Source: Methylomonas sp.
GTDB taxonomy: Bacteria; Pseudomonadota; Gammaproteobacteria; Methylococcales; Methylomonadaceae
Assembly: GCA_026988195.1 (NCBI GenBank)
Contig: JALSLS010000360.1
Span: forward strand, 1-10,264
DNA: 10,264 bases
Reading direction: 5' to 3'
Shown: positions 1 to 7,369 of the stretch, one piece after another
Layout: every line of letters begins with the position of its first letter
Numbering within the stretch: the first letter of the stretch is position 1
Program-made: the position numbers and the translations under genes
Notes under the pieces: model-generated
Databases searched by the model: none
The model's input: only the letters and a program-made list of their open reading frames with translations
What the model was told of the DNA's origin: nothing

Positions 1-91
1 AACAAAAAATCTGCGCAATCTGGGTGGGTTATTTATTGCCAGTTGCCTTAGGCATCTAGCAACAAATAACCTGCACAATTTGGATGGGGTA
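1..91. repeat. Imperfect direct repeat with embedded hairpin, cut by window edge
   Basis: Bases 1-31 and 61-91 are an imperfect direct repeat with a 60-base period, identical at 25 of 31 positions when aligned by eye. Between them lies an imperfect hairpin: bases 28-47 pair with 51-70 at 17 of 20 positions around a three-base TTA loop. There is no T-run after the stem, so it is not a standard terminator. The layout of short inverted segments repeated in tandem resembles intergenic palindromic repeat families, but only about one and a half units are visible, so family assignment is not possible. It lies upstream of fabD, in what is probably the fabH-fabD spacer (inferred from usual gene order). 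Confidence 0.55.
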
Positions 92-100
92 AGAGTAAGG

Positions 101-114
101 GATAAGGTCTTATC
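101..114. repeat. Short perfect palindrome upstream of fabD
   Basis: GATAAG and CTTATC form a perfect 6-base inverted repeat around a two-base centre, 53 bases before the fabD start. It could be a small operator or a weak hairpin. Nothing further supports either reading. Confidence 0.3.
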
Positions 115-166
115 TTGTATTTTTGAGTCTTTGTCTGACTTTTTATTTTTAAATAAAAAAACAATT

Positions 167-1114
167 ATGAGTAAAAATAATAATTTAGCATTTGTTTTTC
201 CTGGTCAGGGATCACAGTCAATTGGAATGCTATCAGCAATGGCTGAAGCCTTTCCATTAGTAATACAAACTTTTGAACAAGCATCTGATGTTTTAAATTT
301 TGATTTATGGAAAATGGTTCAAGACGGACCAGTTGAAGATTTAAACCAAACTCATAACACACAGCCTGCCATGTTAACGGCGGGGGTGGCAATGTGGCGT
401 GTTTGGTGTGAGCAATCTAGCGTGAGACCTGCTTGGATGGCGGGGCATAGCTTGGGCGAATATACTGCGCTGGTTAATTCAGGTTCTATCAAGTTTGAAG
501 ATGCTGTTCGTTTGGTTGCAGAGCGTGGACGGTTTATGCAAGAGGCGGTTCCAGTGGGTATTGGTGCGATGGCAGCGATTATTGGTTTAGATGATCAGCA
601 AGTGATAAATGCTTGTGCTGAGAGTGCTAATAACGAAGTGGTTGCAGCTGTAAATTTTAATGCACCAGGGCAAGTTGTTATTGCGGGGCATGATGCTGCT
701 GTGGAGCGTGCAATGGCTGCGGCTAAAGAAGCTGGAGCAAAAAGAGCTTTAAAGTTGCCTGTCAGTGTACCTTCTCATTGTGCTTTAATGAGACCAGCGG
801 CTGAAAAATTGCTTGAAAAATTACAGCTTATAGAGCTTGCTTCCCCTGATGTAACGCTGATTCATAATGTTGATGTGTCTTCGCATAGTGAACCAATAGA
901 AATTATTAACGCATTAGAAGAGCAATTATTTAAGCCTGTGCGTTGGGTAGATACTATTAAGTATTTAAATGAACAAGAGGTTACTCATTTTGTTGAGTGT
1001 GGGCCTGGTAAGGTTTTGTTGGGTCTTAATAAACGTATTGTAAAAGGTGCAGATCACATGACAATGTTTGACCCTGCGACTTTAGATAAAGTATTGGAGC
1101 AATTAAATGGATAA
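167..1114 (+). CDS. fabD: Malonyl-CoA:ACP transacylase FabD
   Basis: FabD moves the malonyl group from CoA to the phosphopantetheine arm of AcpP, supplying the extender unit for type II fatty acid synthesis in the cytoplasm. The 315-residue protein matches the family length (E. coli FabD is 309). It shows the oxyanion-hole GQGSQ at 13-17, the nucleophile elbow GHSLGEY at 93-99 with catalytic Ser95, the carboxylate-binding Arg120 in an ERGRFMQEA segment, and catalytic His204 in VPSHCALM. I chose the ATG at 167 because the family begins at a lysine/asparagine-rich segment just before FVFPGQGSQ. An in-frame TTG at 80 would add 29 residues with no family counterpart. No clear Shine-Dalgarno precedes 167; the leader is A/T-rich. 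The 3' end overlaps fabG by 8 bases, implying coupled translation. Confidence 0.97.
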   Translation: MSKNNNLAFVFPGQGSQSIGMLSAMAEAFPLVIQTFEQASDVLNFDLWKMVQDGPVEDLNQTHNTQPAMLTAGVAMWRVWCEQSSVRPAWMAGHSLGEYTALVNSGSIKFEDAVRLVAERGRFMQEAVPVGIGAMAAIIGLDDQQVINACAESANNEVVAAVNFNAPGQVVIAGHDAAVERAMAAAKEAGAKRALKLPVSVPSHCALMRPAAEKLLEKLQLIELASPDVTLIHNVDVSSHSEPIEIINALEEQLFKPVRWVDTIKYLNEQEVTHFVECGPGKVLLGLNKRIVKGADHMTMFDPATLDKVLEQLNG

Positions 1115-1835
1115 GAAAGTAGCATTGGTCACAGGTGCAAGCCGTGGCATTGGTCGTGCAATTGCAGAGCAGTTGGTTGCTGATGGTTTTTTTGTTGTAG
1201 GTACTGCAACCAGTGATAACGGGGCGGATTCAATTTCTGCCTATTTAGCTGAAAATGGTAAAGGTTTAAAGCTTAATGTGGCTGATGCAACTTCAATTGC
1301 AGATGTTATTAAGAAAATTGCTGAAGACTATGCTGCCCCAGCTGTTTTGGTTAATAATGCGGGTATTACGCGTGATAATTTATTGATGCGAATGAAAGAT
1401 GATGAGTGGGATGATATTATTAGCACTAATCTAACCTCTATTTTTCGGATGAGTAAAGCTGTGTTACGTGGGATGATGAAAGCTAAAACAGGTCGAGTTA
1501 TTAATATCTCATCAGTCGTTGGCTCTACGGGGAATGCAGGGCAAACAAATTATGCCGCCTCAAAAGCGGGAATGATTGGTTTTGCTAAATCTATGGCAAA
1601 AGAAGTGGGTTCACGTAATATAACTGTTAATACTGTAGCCCCTGGTTTTATTGATACAGATATGACAAGAGAATTAGCTGATGAGCATAAAGATGCATTG
1701 ATGAGTTCAATTGCATTGGGTCGTTTAGGTGATCCTAAAGAAATTGCACATGCAGTCTCATTTTTAGCTTCAGAGGGTGCCTCCTATGTGACAGGGGAAA
1801 CAATTCATGTCAATGGTGGTATGTTTATGTCATAG
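1107..1835 (+). CDS. fabG: 3-oxoacyl-ACP reductase FabG
   Basis: FabG is the NADPH-dependent reductase that converts 3-oxoacyl-ACP to (R)-3-hydroxyacyl-ACP in each elongation round. This 242-residue short-chain dehydrogenase/reductase has the Rossmann glycine motif TGASRGIG at 9-16, NNAG at 83-86 and the catalytic tetrad Asn108, Ser136, Tyr149 and Lys153 (YAASK). It ends in the G-G-M-F-M-S type C-terminus of FabG, close in length to E. coli FabG (244). The start overlaps the end of fabD by 8 bases, with GGAG at 1096-1099 seven bases before the ATG, inside the fabD coding sequence. This coupling fits the usual fabD-fabG operon arrangement. Position between fabD and acpP separates it from the many other SDR enzymes. 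Confidence 0.97.
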   Translation: MDKKVALVTGASRGIGRAIAEQLVADGFFVVGTATSDNGADSISAYLAENGKGLKLNVADATSIADVIKKIAEDYAAPAVLVNNAGITRDNLLMRMKDDEWDDIISTNLTSIFRMSKAVLRGMMKAKTGRVINISSVVGSTGNAGQTNYAASKAGMIGFAKSMAKEVGSRNITVNTVAPGFIDTDMTRELADEHKDALMSSIALGRLGDPKEIAHAVSFLASEGASYVTGETIHVNGGMFMS

Positions 1836-1837
1836 TG

Positions 1838-1867
1838 TTGTGACATTGACATAATATCAAGTATAAT
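1838..1867 (+). promoter_or_regulatory. Candidate sigma70 promoter for acpP
   Basis: A consensus -10 hexamer TATAAT lies at 1862-1867. The best -35 at a workable distance is TTGTGA at 1838-1843, with an 18-base spacer and 4 of 6 matches. Transcription would start near 1874 and give a leader of about 95 bases. An internal acpP promoter in the fabG-acpP gap is common in this cluster, because ACP is needed in far greater amounts than the enzymes. A perfect TTGACA at 1846-1851 is only 10 bases from the -10 and cannot pair with it, but it begins an imperfect palindrome (1846-1860) that could be an operator. Confidence 0.6.
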
Positions 1868-1875
1868 TCCACACA

Positions 1876-1897
1876 GTCATCTGGACTACCCAGAGAC
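1876..1897 (+). promoter_or_regulatory. 5'-terminal stem-loop of the acpP leader
   Basis: GTC plus TCTGG (1876-1878 and 1880-1884, with one bulged A) pairs with CCAGAGAC (1890-1897) around a five-base loop. If transcription starts near 1874 as predicted, the hairpin sits at the extreme 5' end of the mRNA. Stem-loops in that position are known to slow 5'-end-dependent decay, as for ompA. The role here is inferred. Confidence 0.45.
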
Positions 1898-1928
1898 AGA
1901 ACTTTTAATAAGTATTTATAAAAATAAT

Positions 1929-1950
1929 AAGTGTCTATTAAATAGCACTT
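1929..1950 (+). promoter_or_regulatory. Stem-loop just upstream of the acpP ribosome binding site
   Basis: AAGTG and CTATT (1929-1933 and 1935-1939, with one bulged T) pair with AATAG and CACTT (1941-1950). The stem ends five bases before the strong GAGGA ribosome binding site at 1956-1960, so it leaves that site open. It may present the ribosome binding site or stabilise the message. Confidence 0.45.
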
Positions 1951-1968
1951 TATTTGAGGATAATAAAA

Positions 1969-2199
1969 ATGAGTAACATTGAAGAGCGCGTAAAAAAGAT
2001 TGTTGCAGAACAACTAGGTGTTAAAGATGATATTGCTAATGATGCATCTTTTGTTGATGATCTTGGTGCTGATTCTTTAGATACAGTAGAGCTTGTGATG
2101 GCTCTTGAAGAAGAATTTGAATGTGAAATTCCAGATGAAGAAGCTGAAAAAATCACAACAGTTCAACTAGCAATCGATTATATTAATACAAACGTATAG
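1969..2199 (+). CDS. acpP: Acyl carrier protein AcpP
   Basis: AcpP carries growing acyl chains as thioesters on a phosphopantetheine arm and delivers them to FabD, FabG, FabF and the lipid-assembly enzymes. The 76-residue, strongly acidic protein has the modification motif GADSLD with Ser36 as the attachment site, followed by the helix II recognition segment TVELVMALEEEF. E. coli AcpP has 78 residues. I chose the ATG at 1969 because MSNIEERVKK is the conserved N-terminus and GAGGA at 1956-1960 is ideally spaced for it. An in-frame TTG at 1954 would lie on top of that ribosome binding site. The gene has its own promoter-like sequence and is set off on both sides by stem-loops, fitting separate, high-level expression within the fab cluster. 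Confidence 0.98.
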   Translation: MSNIEERVKKIVAEQLGVKDDIANDASFVDDLGADSLDTVELVMALEEEFECEIPDEEAEKITTVQLAIDYINTNV

Positions 2200-2208
2200 T
2201 TGATTGTA

Positions 2209-2242
2209 TATTCTAGTGGGCAAGTTCTTGTTCGCTAGAATA
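2209..2242 (+). terminator. Long stem-loop after acpP (attenuator or mRNA 3' end)
   Basis: Bases 2209-2224 pair with 2227-2242 over 16 positions, 13 Watson-Crick and 3 G-U, around a very tight centre. It begins nine bases after the acpP stop codon. No uninterrupted T-run follows directly, so it is not a textbook intrinsic terminator. It could partly stop transcription, or protect an acpP 3' end made by processing, so that acpP exceeds fabF in abundance. Confidence 0.55.
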
Positions 2243-2246
2243 ATAT

Positions 2247-2261
2247 CCTTAATTTTTAAGG
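2247..2261 (+). terminator. Second small stem-loop before fabF
   Basis: CCTTAA pairs perfectly with TTAAGG around a TTT loop, four bases after the larger acpP stem-loop. It may work with that stem as a compound 3'-end or attenuation signal. It is too weak alone to call a terminator. Confidence 0.35.
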
Positions 2262-2301
2262 TATTCCTCCCCAATATTTAATTTTTCCAACGGATTTTAC
2301 T

Positions 2302-3546
2302 TTGAGCACACGTCGAGTTGTTATCACTGGTTTAGGCGCAGTTACCCCCTTAGCTAATAATGTTTCAGATACTTGGGACGGTATTGTGAATGGTAAAAGT
2401 GGAATTAGTCAAATTGACTCATTTGATATATCACCCTTTGCTAGCACATTTGGTGGTGTGATTAGGGAATTTGATATTACTGAATACATAGCTGCTAAAG
2501 ACGCGAAAAGAATGGATGGATTCATCCAATATGGTATTGCAGCTGGGTGTCAAGCAATCGAAGACTCGGGTATAGAAGTAACAGAAGAAAATGCCGAGCG
2601 TATTGGTGTTGCAATTGGGGCGGGTATTGGTGGCATAACAGGCATTGAAGAGTGCTACGCTACTTATAAAAAAAGTGGTCCACGAAGAATTTCACCCTTT
2701 TTTGTTCCAGGAAACATTATTAATATGATTTCCGGAAATCTTTCGATTAAATATGGTTTGAAAGGGCCTAACTTTGCAATTGTAACGGCCTGCACAACAG
2801 GGACACATAATATTGGTGATGCGGCACGCTTAATTAAATATGGTGATGCTGATGTTATGCTTGCAGGTGGGGCTGAAAGGTGTACAACTTCACCGACTGC
2901 TATGGGTGGGTTTGCCTCAGCTAAAGCATTGTCACGTAGAAATGATGATCCTCAAGCAGCCAGTCGACCATGGGATAAAGATCGTGATGGATTTGTATTG
3001 AGCGATGGTTCAGGAGTTGTGGTTTTAGAAGAACTTGAACATGCTAAAGCGCGGGGTGCTAAAATTTATGCTGAGCTTGTGGGCTATGGTATGAGTGGTG
3101 ATGCCTACCATATGACAACACCGTCAGTGGGTGGCGAAGGTGCCGCACGCTGTATGAAAAATGCATTACGTGATGCAGGTTTAAATGTAGAACAAGTTGA
3201 CTATATTAATGCTCATGGCACCTCTACGCCTGCGGGTGATTTGGGTGAGACTCAAGCCATGAAAGCAGCATTAGGTGATCATGCTTATAATGTCGCTATT
3301 AGCTCAACTAAATCAATGATTGGGCATCTATTAGGTGCTGCAGGTGGTATTGAAGCGGTATTGTCTGCTTTAGCGATTAAAAATCAAATTGCTCCCCCCA
3401 CTATTAACCTAGAAAATCAGGATCCTGAGTGTGATTTGGATTTTGTTCCAAATACCGCAAGAGAAATGAATATTGATATTGCTATCTCTAATTCTTTTGG
3501 ATTTGGTGGAACGAATGGCACGTTAGTCTTTAAACGTTACCAATAA
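2302..3546 (+). CDS. fabF: 3-oxoacyl-ACP synthase II FabF (TTG start)
   Basis: FabF (KAS II) performs the decarboxylating Claisen condensation of malonyl-ACP with acyl-ACP, extending the chain by two carbons. The 414-residue protein matches E. coli FabF (413). The thiolase-fold catalytic triad is complete: Cys164 in VTACTTGTHN, His305 in NAHGTSTPAGD and His342 in MIGHLLGAAGG, with Lys337 in STKS. The gatekeeper loop GFGGTN includes Phe401. No ATG fits the conserved N-terminus, so the start is TTG at 2302, giving M-S-T-R-R-V-V, which lines up with MSKRRVV of E. coli. A modest GGA at 2292-2294 lies seven bases upstream. The weak start may limit FabF relative to AcpP. pabC follows 21 bases after the stop. 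Confidence 0.97.
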   Translation: MSTRRVVITGLGAVTPLANNVSDTWDGIVNGKSGISQIDSFDISPFASTFGGVIREFDITEYIAAKDAKRMDGFIQYGIAAGCQAIEDSGIEVTEENAERIGVAIGAGIGGITGIEECYATYKKSGPRRISPFFVPGNIINMISGNLSIKYGLKGPNFAIVTACTTGTHNIGDAARLIKYGDADVMLAGGAERCTTSPTAMGGFASAKALSRRNDDPQAASRPWDKDRDGFVLSDGSGVVVLEELEHAKARGAKIYAELVGYGMSGDAYHMTTPSVGGEGAARCMKNALRDAGLNVEQVDYINAHGTSTPAGDLGETQAMKAALGDHAYNVAISSTKSMIGHLLGAAGGIEAVLSALAIKNQIAPPTINLENQDPECDLDFVPNTAREMNIDIAISNSFGFGGTNGTLVFKRYQ

Positions 3547-3567
3547 TTTAGAAAACAGTGTTTTTAT

Positions 3568-4398
3568 ATGTACCTACTCAATGGTGAAATAAAGCGCTGT
3601 GTCGAATTTTCAGATCGGGGTTTCCAATATGGTGATGGTTTATTTGAAACCATTGAAATTATTAATGGAAGCCCTGTCTTTTTAAATCAACATCTACAGC
3701 GCCTTGATGCTGGCTGTCAAAGCTTGTTGATTCCTTCCCCAGACTCCGAACTCCTCAAAAAAGAAGCTTCACAGCTCGCCGAAAATAGCAATCATGCAGT
3801 GTTAAAGCTGATGGTCACACGAGGTTCTGGTGGGCGAGGGTATCGTATGCCAGATGTAATTCATGCTACGCGCCTTTTTTCAATACACCCTTATCCAGAG
3901 TATCCAGCTGATTTTGTAAAGCAAGGTATTAACATACGTTTTTGTAATACGCGGTTAGGATTAAGCCCTAGTCTTGCGGGTATTAAACATATGAACCGGC
4001 TTGAACAAGTCCTTGGTCGGGCTGAGTGGAGTTCACCCGATATTCATGAAGGTTTAATGATGAATATTAATAGCAATGTGATAGAAGGGACGATGAGCAA
4101 TGTTTTCTTAGTCAAAGACAAATGTCTTTATACTCCTGAGATAACTCAGTGTGGCGTGAAAGGGGTATTGAGGTCCATTATTATGCAGTTGGCCAATAGA
4201 TTTGAAATACCTATGCTTGAAAAAAATATTAGTAAAAATGATATTTATAATGCTGATGAATTGTTTGTTACAAATTCAATTATAGGTATATGGCCTGTCA
4301 AAAAAGTTGAAAACCAGGTTTATAAGGTTGGGGAGTTAACCCAAAAATTACAGGCTTTATTTTTAGAGTTTAAACAGCAGGATGTTTATGATAGTTAA
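3568..4398 (+). CDS. pabC: Aminodeoxychorismate lyase PabC
   Basis: PabC is the PLP-dependent lyase that splits 4-amino-4-deoxychorismate into p-aminobenzoate and pyruvate for folate synthesis. The 276-residue fold-type IV PLP protein (E. coli PabC has 269) carries the N-terminal D-R-G-F-Q-Y-G-D-G-L-F-E-T motif at 16-28. The PLP Schiff-base Lys140 lies in AGIKHMNRLEQ, and the cofactor-contacting Glu173 in VIEGTMSNVF. The fold is shared with branched-chain and D-amino acid aminotransferases, but position between fabF and mltG is diagnostic for PabC. The Shine-Dalgarno is poor, so it may depend on coupling with fabF 21 bases upstream. The last bases overlap mltG. Confidence 0.95.
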   Translation: MYLLNGEIKRCVEFSDRGFQYGDGLFETIEIINGSPVFLNQHLQRLDAGCQSLLIPSPDSELLKKEASQLAENSNHAVLKLMVTRGSGGRGYRMPDVIHATRLFSIHPYPEYPADFVKQGINIRFCNTRLGLSPSLAGIKHMNRLEQVLGRAEWSSPDIHEGLMMNINSNVIEGTMSNVFLVKDKCLYTPEITQCGVKGVLRSIIMQLANRFEIPMLEKNISKNDIYNADELFVTNSIIGIWPVKKVENQVYKVGELTQKLQALFLEFKQQDVYDS

Positions 4399-5383
4399 AA
4401 TAACATCTGTATTTTTATTAGTCATTATTCTATCTTGTACTTGGTTATGGGTAGAATATAAATCTGCATTAACAACGCCTGTCGTTATCGGTCAATCACA
4501 CGTTATTGAGATTGAAAAAGGCGATAGTTTTAAAACAATAAGTAACAAGTTATTAGAAAGCCATATTGCAATTAAACCTCTGTGGTTTAAAGTGATTGCC
4601 TACGAAAAGAAAGTTGCGAATAAGTTAAAAGCGGGGGAGTATGAGTTAAAAGCAGGCCTTACAATGCCTGAGATTTTAGCTGTATTTGTCGCAGGAAAAG
4701 CACGCCAATATTCTATTACCTTCCCTGAAGGCTGGAACTTTAAACAGATTCTTGAGAAAATCCAACAAAACCCACAAATAGAACAAACGGTAGGGGCAAT
4801 GGACTTTGAAAGTCTCATGGAAAAAATGGGCTCTAAATATAAGCACCCAGAAGGTTTATTTTTCCCTGATACTTATTTTTTTGATAAACAAACAACTGAT
4901 ATTGAGATATTAAAAACGGCCTATAATAAAATGCAGTTGGTTTTGGGTGAAGAGTGGAAGAATAGAGCTGAAGAATTACCTTTAAATAGCCCTTATGAAG
5001 CATTAATTTTAGCCTCTATTGTAGAAAAAGAAACAGGCGCAGCCATTGAGCGAACACAAATTTCAGGTGTTTTTACTAGAAGGCTTAAGAAAGGGATGCT
5101 TTTACAAACAGATCCAACCGTCATTTATGGGATGGGTGATCGGTATAAAGGTGATATACGGTATAAAGATTTAAGACAAGCAACACCATACAATACTTAT
5201 GTTATAAAAGGATTACCGCCAACACCGATCGCAATGCCCGGTCAGCATGCTATTCATGCGGCCCTTCACCCTGCAGAAGGTAAAAGCTTGTATTTTGTGG
5301 CAAAAGGTAATAAGGGTATTCATAAGTTCTCTGCAACACTTAAAGAGCATAATAATGCCGTTAATAAATACCAAAGAAGATGA
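4388..5383 (+). CDS. mltG: Endolytic murein transglycosylase MltG
   Basis: MltG (formerly YceG) is an inner-membrane lytic transglycosylase that cuts nascent glycan strands and so sets their length. The 331-residue protein has a single N-terminal membrane segment (about 4-22), a LysM-like region after it (about 37-100), and the YceG catalytic domain. That domain carries the signature ASIVEKETG at 209-217, containing the catalytic glutamate, followed by LLQTDPTVIYGMG, PYNTY and GLPPTPIAMPG. E. coli MltG has 340 residues. Two in-frame ATGs are possible; I prefer 4388 because AGGA at 4379-4382 is five bases upstream, whereas the ATG at 4382 has no such site and adds only two residues. It overlaps pabC by 11 bases and shares an ATGA junction with tmk. 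Confidence 0.95.
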   Translation: MIVKITSVFLLVIILSCTWLWVEYKSALTTPVVIGQSHVIEIEKGDSFKTISNKLLESHIAIKPLWFKVIAYEKKVANKLKAGEYELKAGLTMPEILAVFVAGKARQYSITFPEGWNFKQILEKIQQNPQIEQTVGAMDFESLMEKMGSKYKHPEGLFFPDTYFFDKQTTDIEILKTAYNKMQLVLGEEWKNRAEELPLNSPYEALILASIVEKETGAAIERTQISGVFTRRLKKGMLLQTDPTVIYGMGDRYKGDIRYKDLRQATPYNTYVIKGLPPTPIAMPGQHAIHAALHPAEGKSLYFVAKGNKGIHKFSATLKEHNNAVNKYQRR

Positions 5384-6018
5384 TAAAGCAAGGACAATTT
5401 ATAACATTGGAAGGTGGCGAGGGTGTTGGTAAGTCGACAAACATACGGTTCATTAGGGAGTTGTTAGAAGCTCGTGGAATTAAGGTTGTTACTACAAGAG
5501 AGCCTGGTGGAACAATACTTGCTGAAAAAATTAGGCAATTGTTGTTGGAGGCAAGTGAAGAGTTAGTGTCAGAAACTACGGAATTGTTATTGATGTTTGC
5601 TGCTAGGGCTCAGCATATTGAACATGTTATTAAACCAGCCTTAGCAAAGGGCTGTTGGGTGTTATGTGATCGATTTACGGATAGTACCTATGCTTATCAA
5701 GGTGGTGGGCGAGGAATGGATACAAGTATTATTAGCTGGTTAGAAAAGAATGCGCAGGCTAATATCTCACCTACGCTGACACTCTTACTTGATGCTCCTA
5801 TCGTTGTTGGTATGGACAGAGCTAGTAAAAGAGGTGAACTTGACCGTTTTGAACAGGAAAAACAACATTTTTTTGAAAAAGTACGAGAAAGTTTTTTGCT
5901 TCGTGCAGAGCAAAATAAAAAGGTCATTAGTATTATTAATGCTGACCAACCCTTAAATATCGTGCAGGGTCAAATAGCATCCGTTATTGAAGCGTTTATA
6001 TTAACTGTAAATGACTGA
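5380..6018 (+). CDS. tmk: Thymidylate kinase Tmk
   Basis: Tmk phosphorylates dTMP to dTDP with ATP, the last committed step towards dTTP. The 212-residue P-loop kinase (E. coli Tmk has 213) shows Walker A GGEGVGKST at 12-20, the substrate-binding REPGGT at 40-45, the DRFTDST segment at 97-103 and the YAYQGGGRG region that contacts the base. The LID RASKRGELDRFE at 147-158 is rich in basic residues. Basic residues in the LID and none in the variable P-loop positions are the pattern of E. coli-type (class II) enzymes. The ATG lies in an ATGA overlap with the mltG stop, so translation is likely coupled. It overlaps holB by 8 bases. Confidence 0.97.
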   Translation: MIKQGQFITLEGGEGVGKSTNIRFIRELLEARGIKVVTTREPGGTILAEKIRQLLLEASEELVSETTELLLMFAARAQHIEHVIKPALAKGCWVLCDRFTDSTYAYQGGGRGMDTSIISWLEKNAQANISPTLTLLLDAPIVVGMDRASKRGELDRFEQEKQHFFEKVRESFLLRAEQNKKVISIINADQPLNIVQGQIASVIEAFILTVND

Positions 6019-7009
6019 TACCTTGAAAAACCTTCCTTGGTTAAAATCTAGCTGGTCTCAATTAGAGAGCTATATTAAGCAGGAGCGTGTTCCACAAGCT
6101 TTGCTAATAGTTGGGAAAAAAGGAGGGGGGAAGTCTCAATTAGCAGAAATTTTTACGCAATCTTTATTATGCGTTTCGCCTCTTCCATCGGGTTTGTCTT
6201 GTGGGACATGTCAAAGCTGTACTTTATTTAAGGCCAAAACTCACCCTGACTCTATTAATATAGCGCCTGAGGAGGTGGGAAAAGTCATTGGTATTGATAT
6301 TATTCGTCAATTAACAGCTAAACTGGCATTAAAACCGCAGTTTGAAAGTTACCGAGTAGTGGTTATAAATCCTGCAGATAGTTTGAATAATGCATCTGCA
6401 AATGCTTTTTTGAAATATTTAGAAGAGCCTACAGAAAGAACATGTCTGATTCTTATCACTGATAAACCCGCAAAACTTCCTGCAACTATTAGAAGCCGTT
6501 GTCAGAAACTTTATGTTCCTATAGCGGAAGAAAAACTTGCAAAAAATTGGCTAAAACAACAAGGTGTAGTCAATGATATTGATTTGTTATTAAGCCTATC
6601 TCAGGGTGCTCCGCTGCTGGCAAAACAACTTGCTGATAATTTGGTTGTCGATTTTAGGTTGGGTTGTTTTAAGCAATGGAACAAGGTAGTACTTTCAGAA
6701 GAAAGTTGTATCTCCATTGCAGAGCAGTGGTCTAAATTAGATAAAAATGAAATGGAATTGCTGTTATCTTGCTTGCTTAGTTGGGTAATGGATATTATTA
6801 AACTGAAATGTTATCCACAGATAGAGCGAATAGTTAATAATGATTTACTTATGTACTTGCAACAACTGGCGGATAAGCTAGACTTAAAGTTACTGTATAA
6901 ATATTATGATTTTTTACTTTTGAGGCGGCAGCAACTTGATACTCAATTGAACAAACAACTGATGTTTGAAGAAATTTTAATTCAGTGTTCTAAACTTATT
7001 CGCGGATAA
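6011..7009 (+). CDS. holB: DNA polymerase III delta' subunit HolB
   Basis: HolB is the delta' subunit of the clamp loader that opens and loads the sliding clamp at the replication fork. The 332-residue protein (E. coli HolB has 334) is a AAA+ fold. It has a Walker A-like GKKGGGKS at 35-42, a four-cysteine zinc module (Cys54, Cys64, Cys67, Cys70), the NASANAFLKYLEEP sensor region at 127-140 and the SRC motif at 162-164. The Walker B position reads VVVINPADSL without the acidic DE pair, in keeping with the family's role as a non-hydrolysing stator. It overlaps tmk by 8 bases, and pilZ follows after three bases, so all three are probably co-transcribed. Confidence 0.95.
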   Translation: MTDTLKNLPWLKSSWSQLESYIKQERVPQALLIVGKKGGGKSQLAEIFTQSLLCVSPLPSGLSCGTCQSCTLFKAKTHPDSINIAPEEVGKVIGIDIIRQLTAKLALKPQFESYRVVVINPADSLNNASANAFLKYLEEPTERTCLILITDKPAKLPATIRSRCQKLYVPIAEEKLAKNWLKQQGVVNDIDLLLSLSQGAPLLAKQLADNLVVDFRLGCFKQWNKVVLSEESCISIAEQWSKLDKNEMELLLSCLLSWVMDIIKLKCYPQIERIVNNDLLMYLQQLADKLDLKLLYKYYDFLLLRRQQLDTQLNKQLMFEEILIQCSKLIRG

Positions 7010-7012
7010 AAA

Positions 7013-7369
7013 ATGGCAACTCCAGCAGCAGCTCCAAGACAAGGTATATTGTCTCTCTCCATTAAAGAAAAAAATGCGCTTTATTCGGCTTATATGCCCT
7101 TTGTTGTTAATGGTGGGCTGTTTATTCCGACCAAAAGAGAATATGAGATGGGGGAAGAGGTTTTTATGCTGCTTAATTTAATGGATGAAACTGAACGATT
7201 GCCCATTGCCGGAACCATTATTTGGAAAACACCGGCAGGTGCTGAAGGGTATAGAGCTGCAGGTATTGGTGTTCAATTTAGTGACCAAGATGGCGGAGCG
7301 GCAAGAAATAAAATTGAAACTTATTTAGCAGGAGCATTGGAGTCTGATCGCTCAACTCATACCCTGTAA
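7013..7369 (+). CDS. pilZ: Type IV pilus assembly protein PilZ
   Basis: PilZ is a small cytoplasmic protein needed for type IV pilus assembly; in Xanthomonas its orthologue contacts the extension ATPase PilB and the regulator FimX. This 118-residue protein has the length of the Pseudomonas PilZ founder. It shows the beta-barrel core FVVNGGLFIPT (about 29-39), an EVFMLL strand, and AGTIIWKTPAG (about 66-76) leading into GIGVQF. The c-di-GMP-binding signatures of the wider domain family, RxxxR and D/NxSxxG, are not present, as in the type IV pilus orthologues. It starts three bases after holB with GGA at 7004-7006, the usual holB-pilZ arrangement. It implies pilus genes elsewhere in the genome. 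Confidence 0.92.
   Translation: MATPAAAPRQGILSLSIKEKNALYSAYMPFVVNGGLFIPTKREYEMGEEVFMLLNLMDETERLPIAGTIIWKTPAGAEGYRAAGIGVQFSDQDGGAARNKIETYLAGALESDRSTHTL

Noticed and set aside
80..166. N-terminal extension of FabD from TTG at 80
   Set aside because: The 29 extra residues have no counterpart in FabD proteins and overlap the left-edge repeat; the ATG at 167 gives the normal N-terminus.
165..392. Minus-strand open frame inside fabD, and similar minus-strand frames at 1825-2156, 4600-4818, 5697-5927 and 8891-9073
   Set aside because: Low-complexity products in antisense to well-identified genes, with no family features.
1846..1851. TTGACA as the acpP -35
   Set aside because: Perfect hexamer, but only 10 bases from the TATAAT; no -10 lies 16-18 bases downstream of it.
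5247..5432. Plus-strand open frame across the mltG-tmk junction
   Set aside because: It overlaps two solid genes in another frame and its product resembles nothing.
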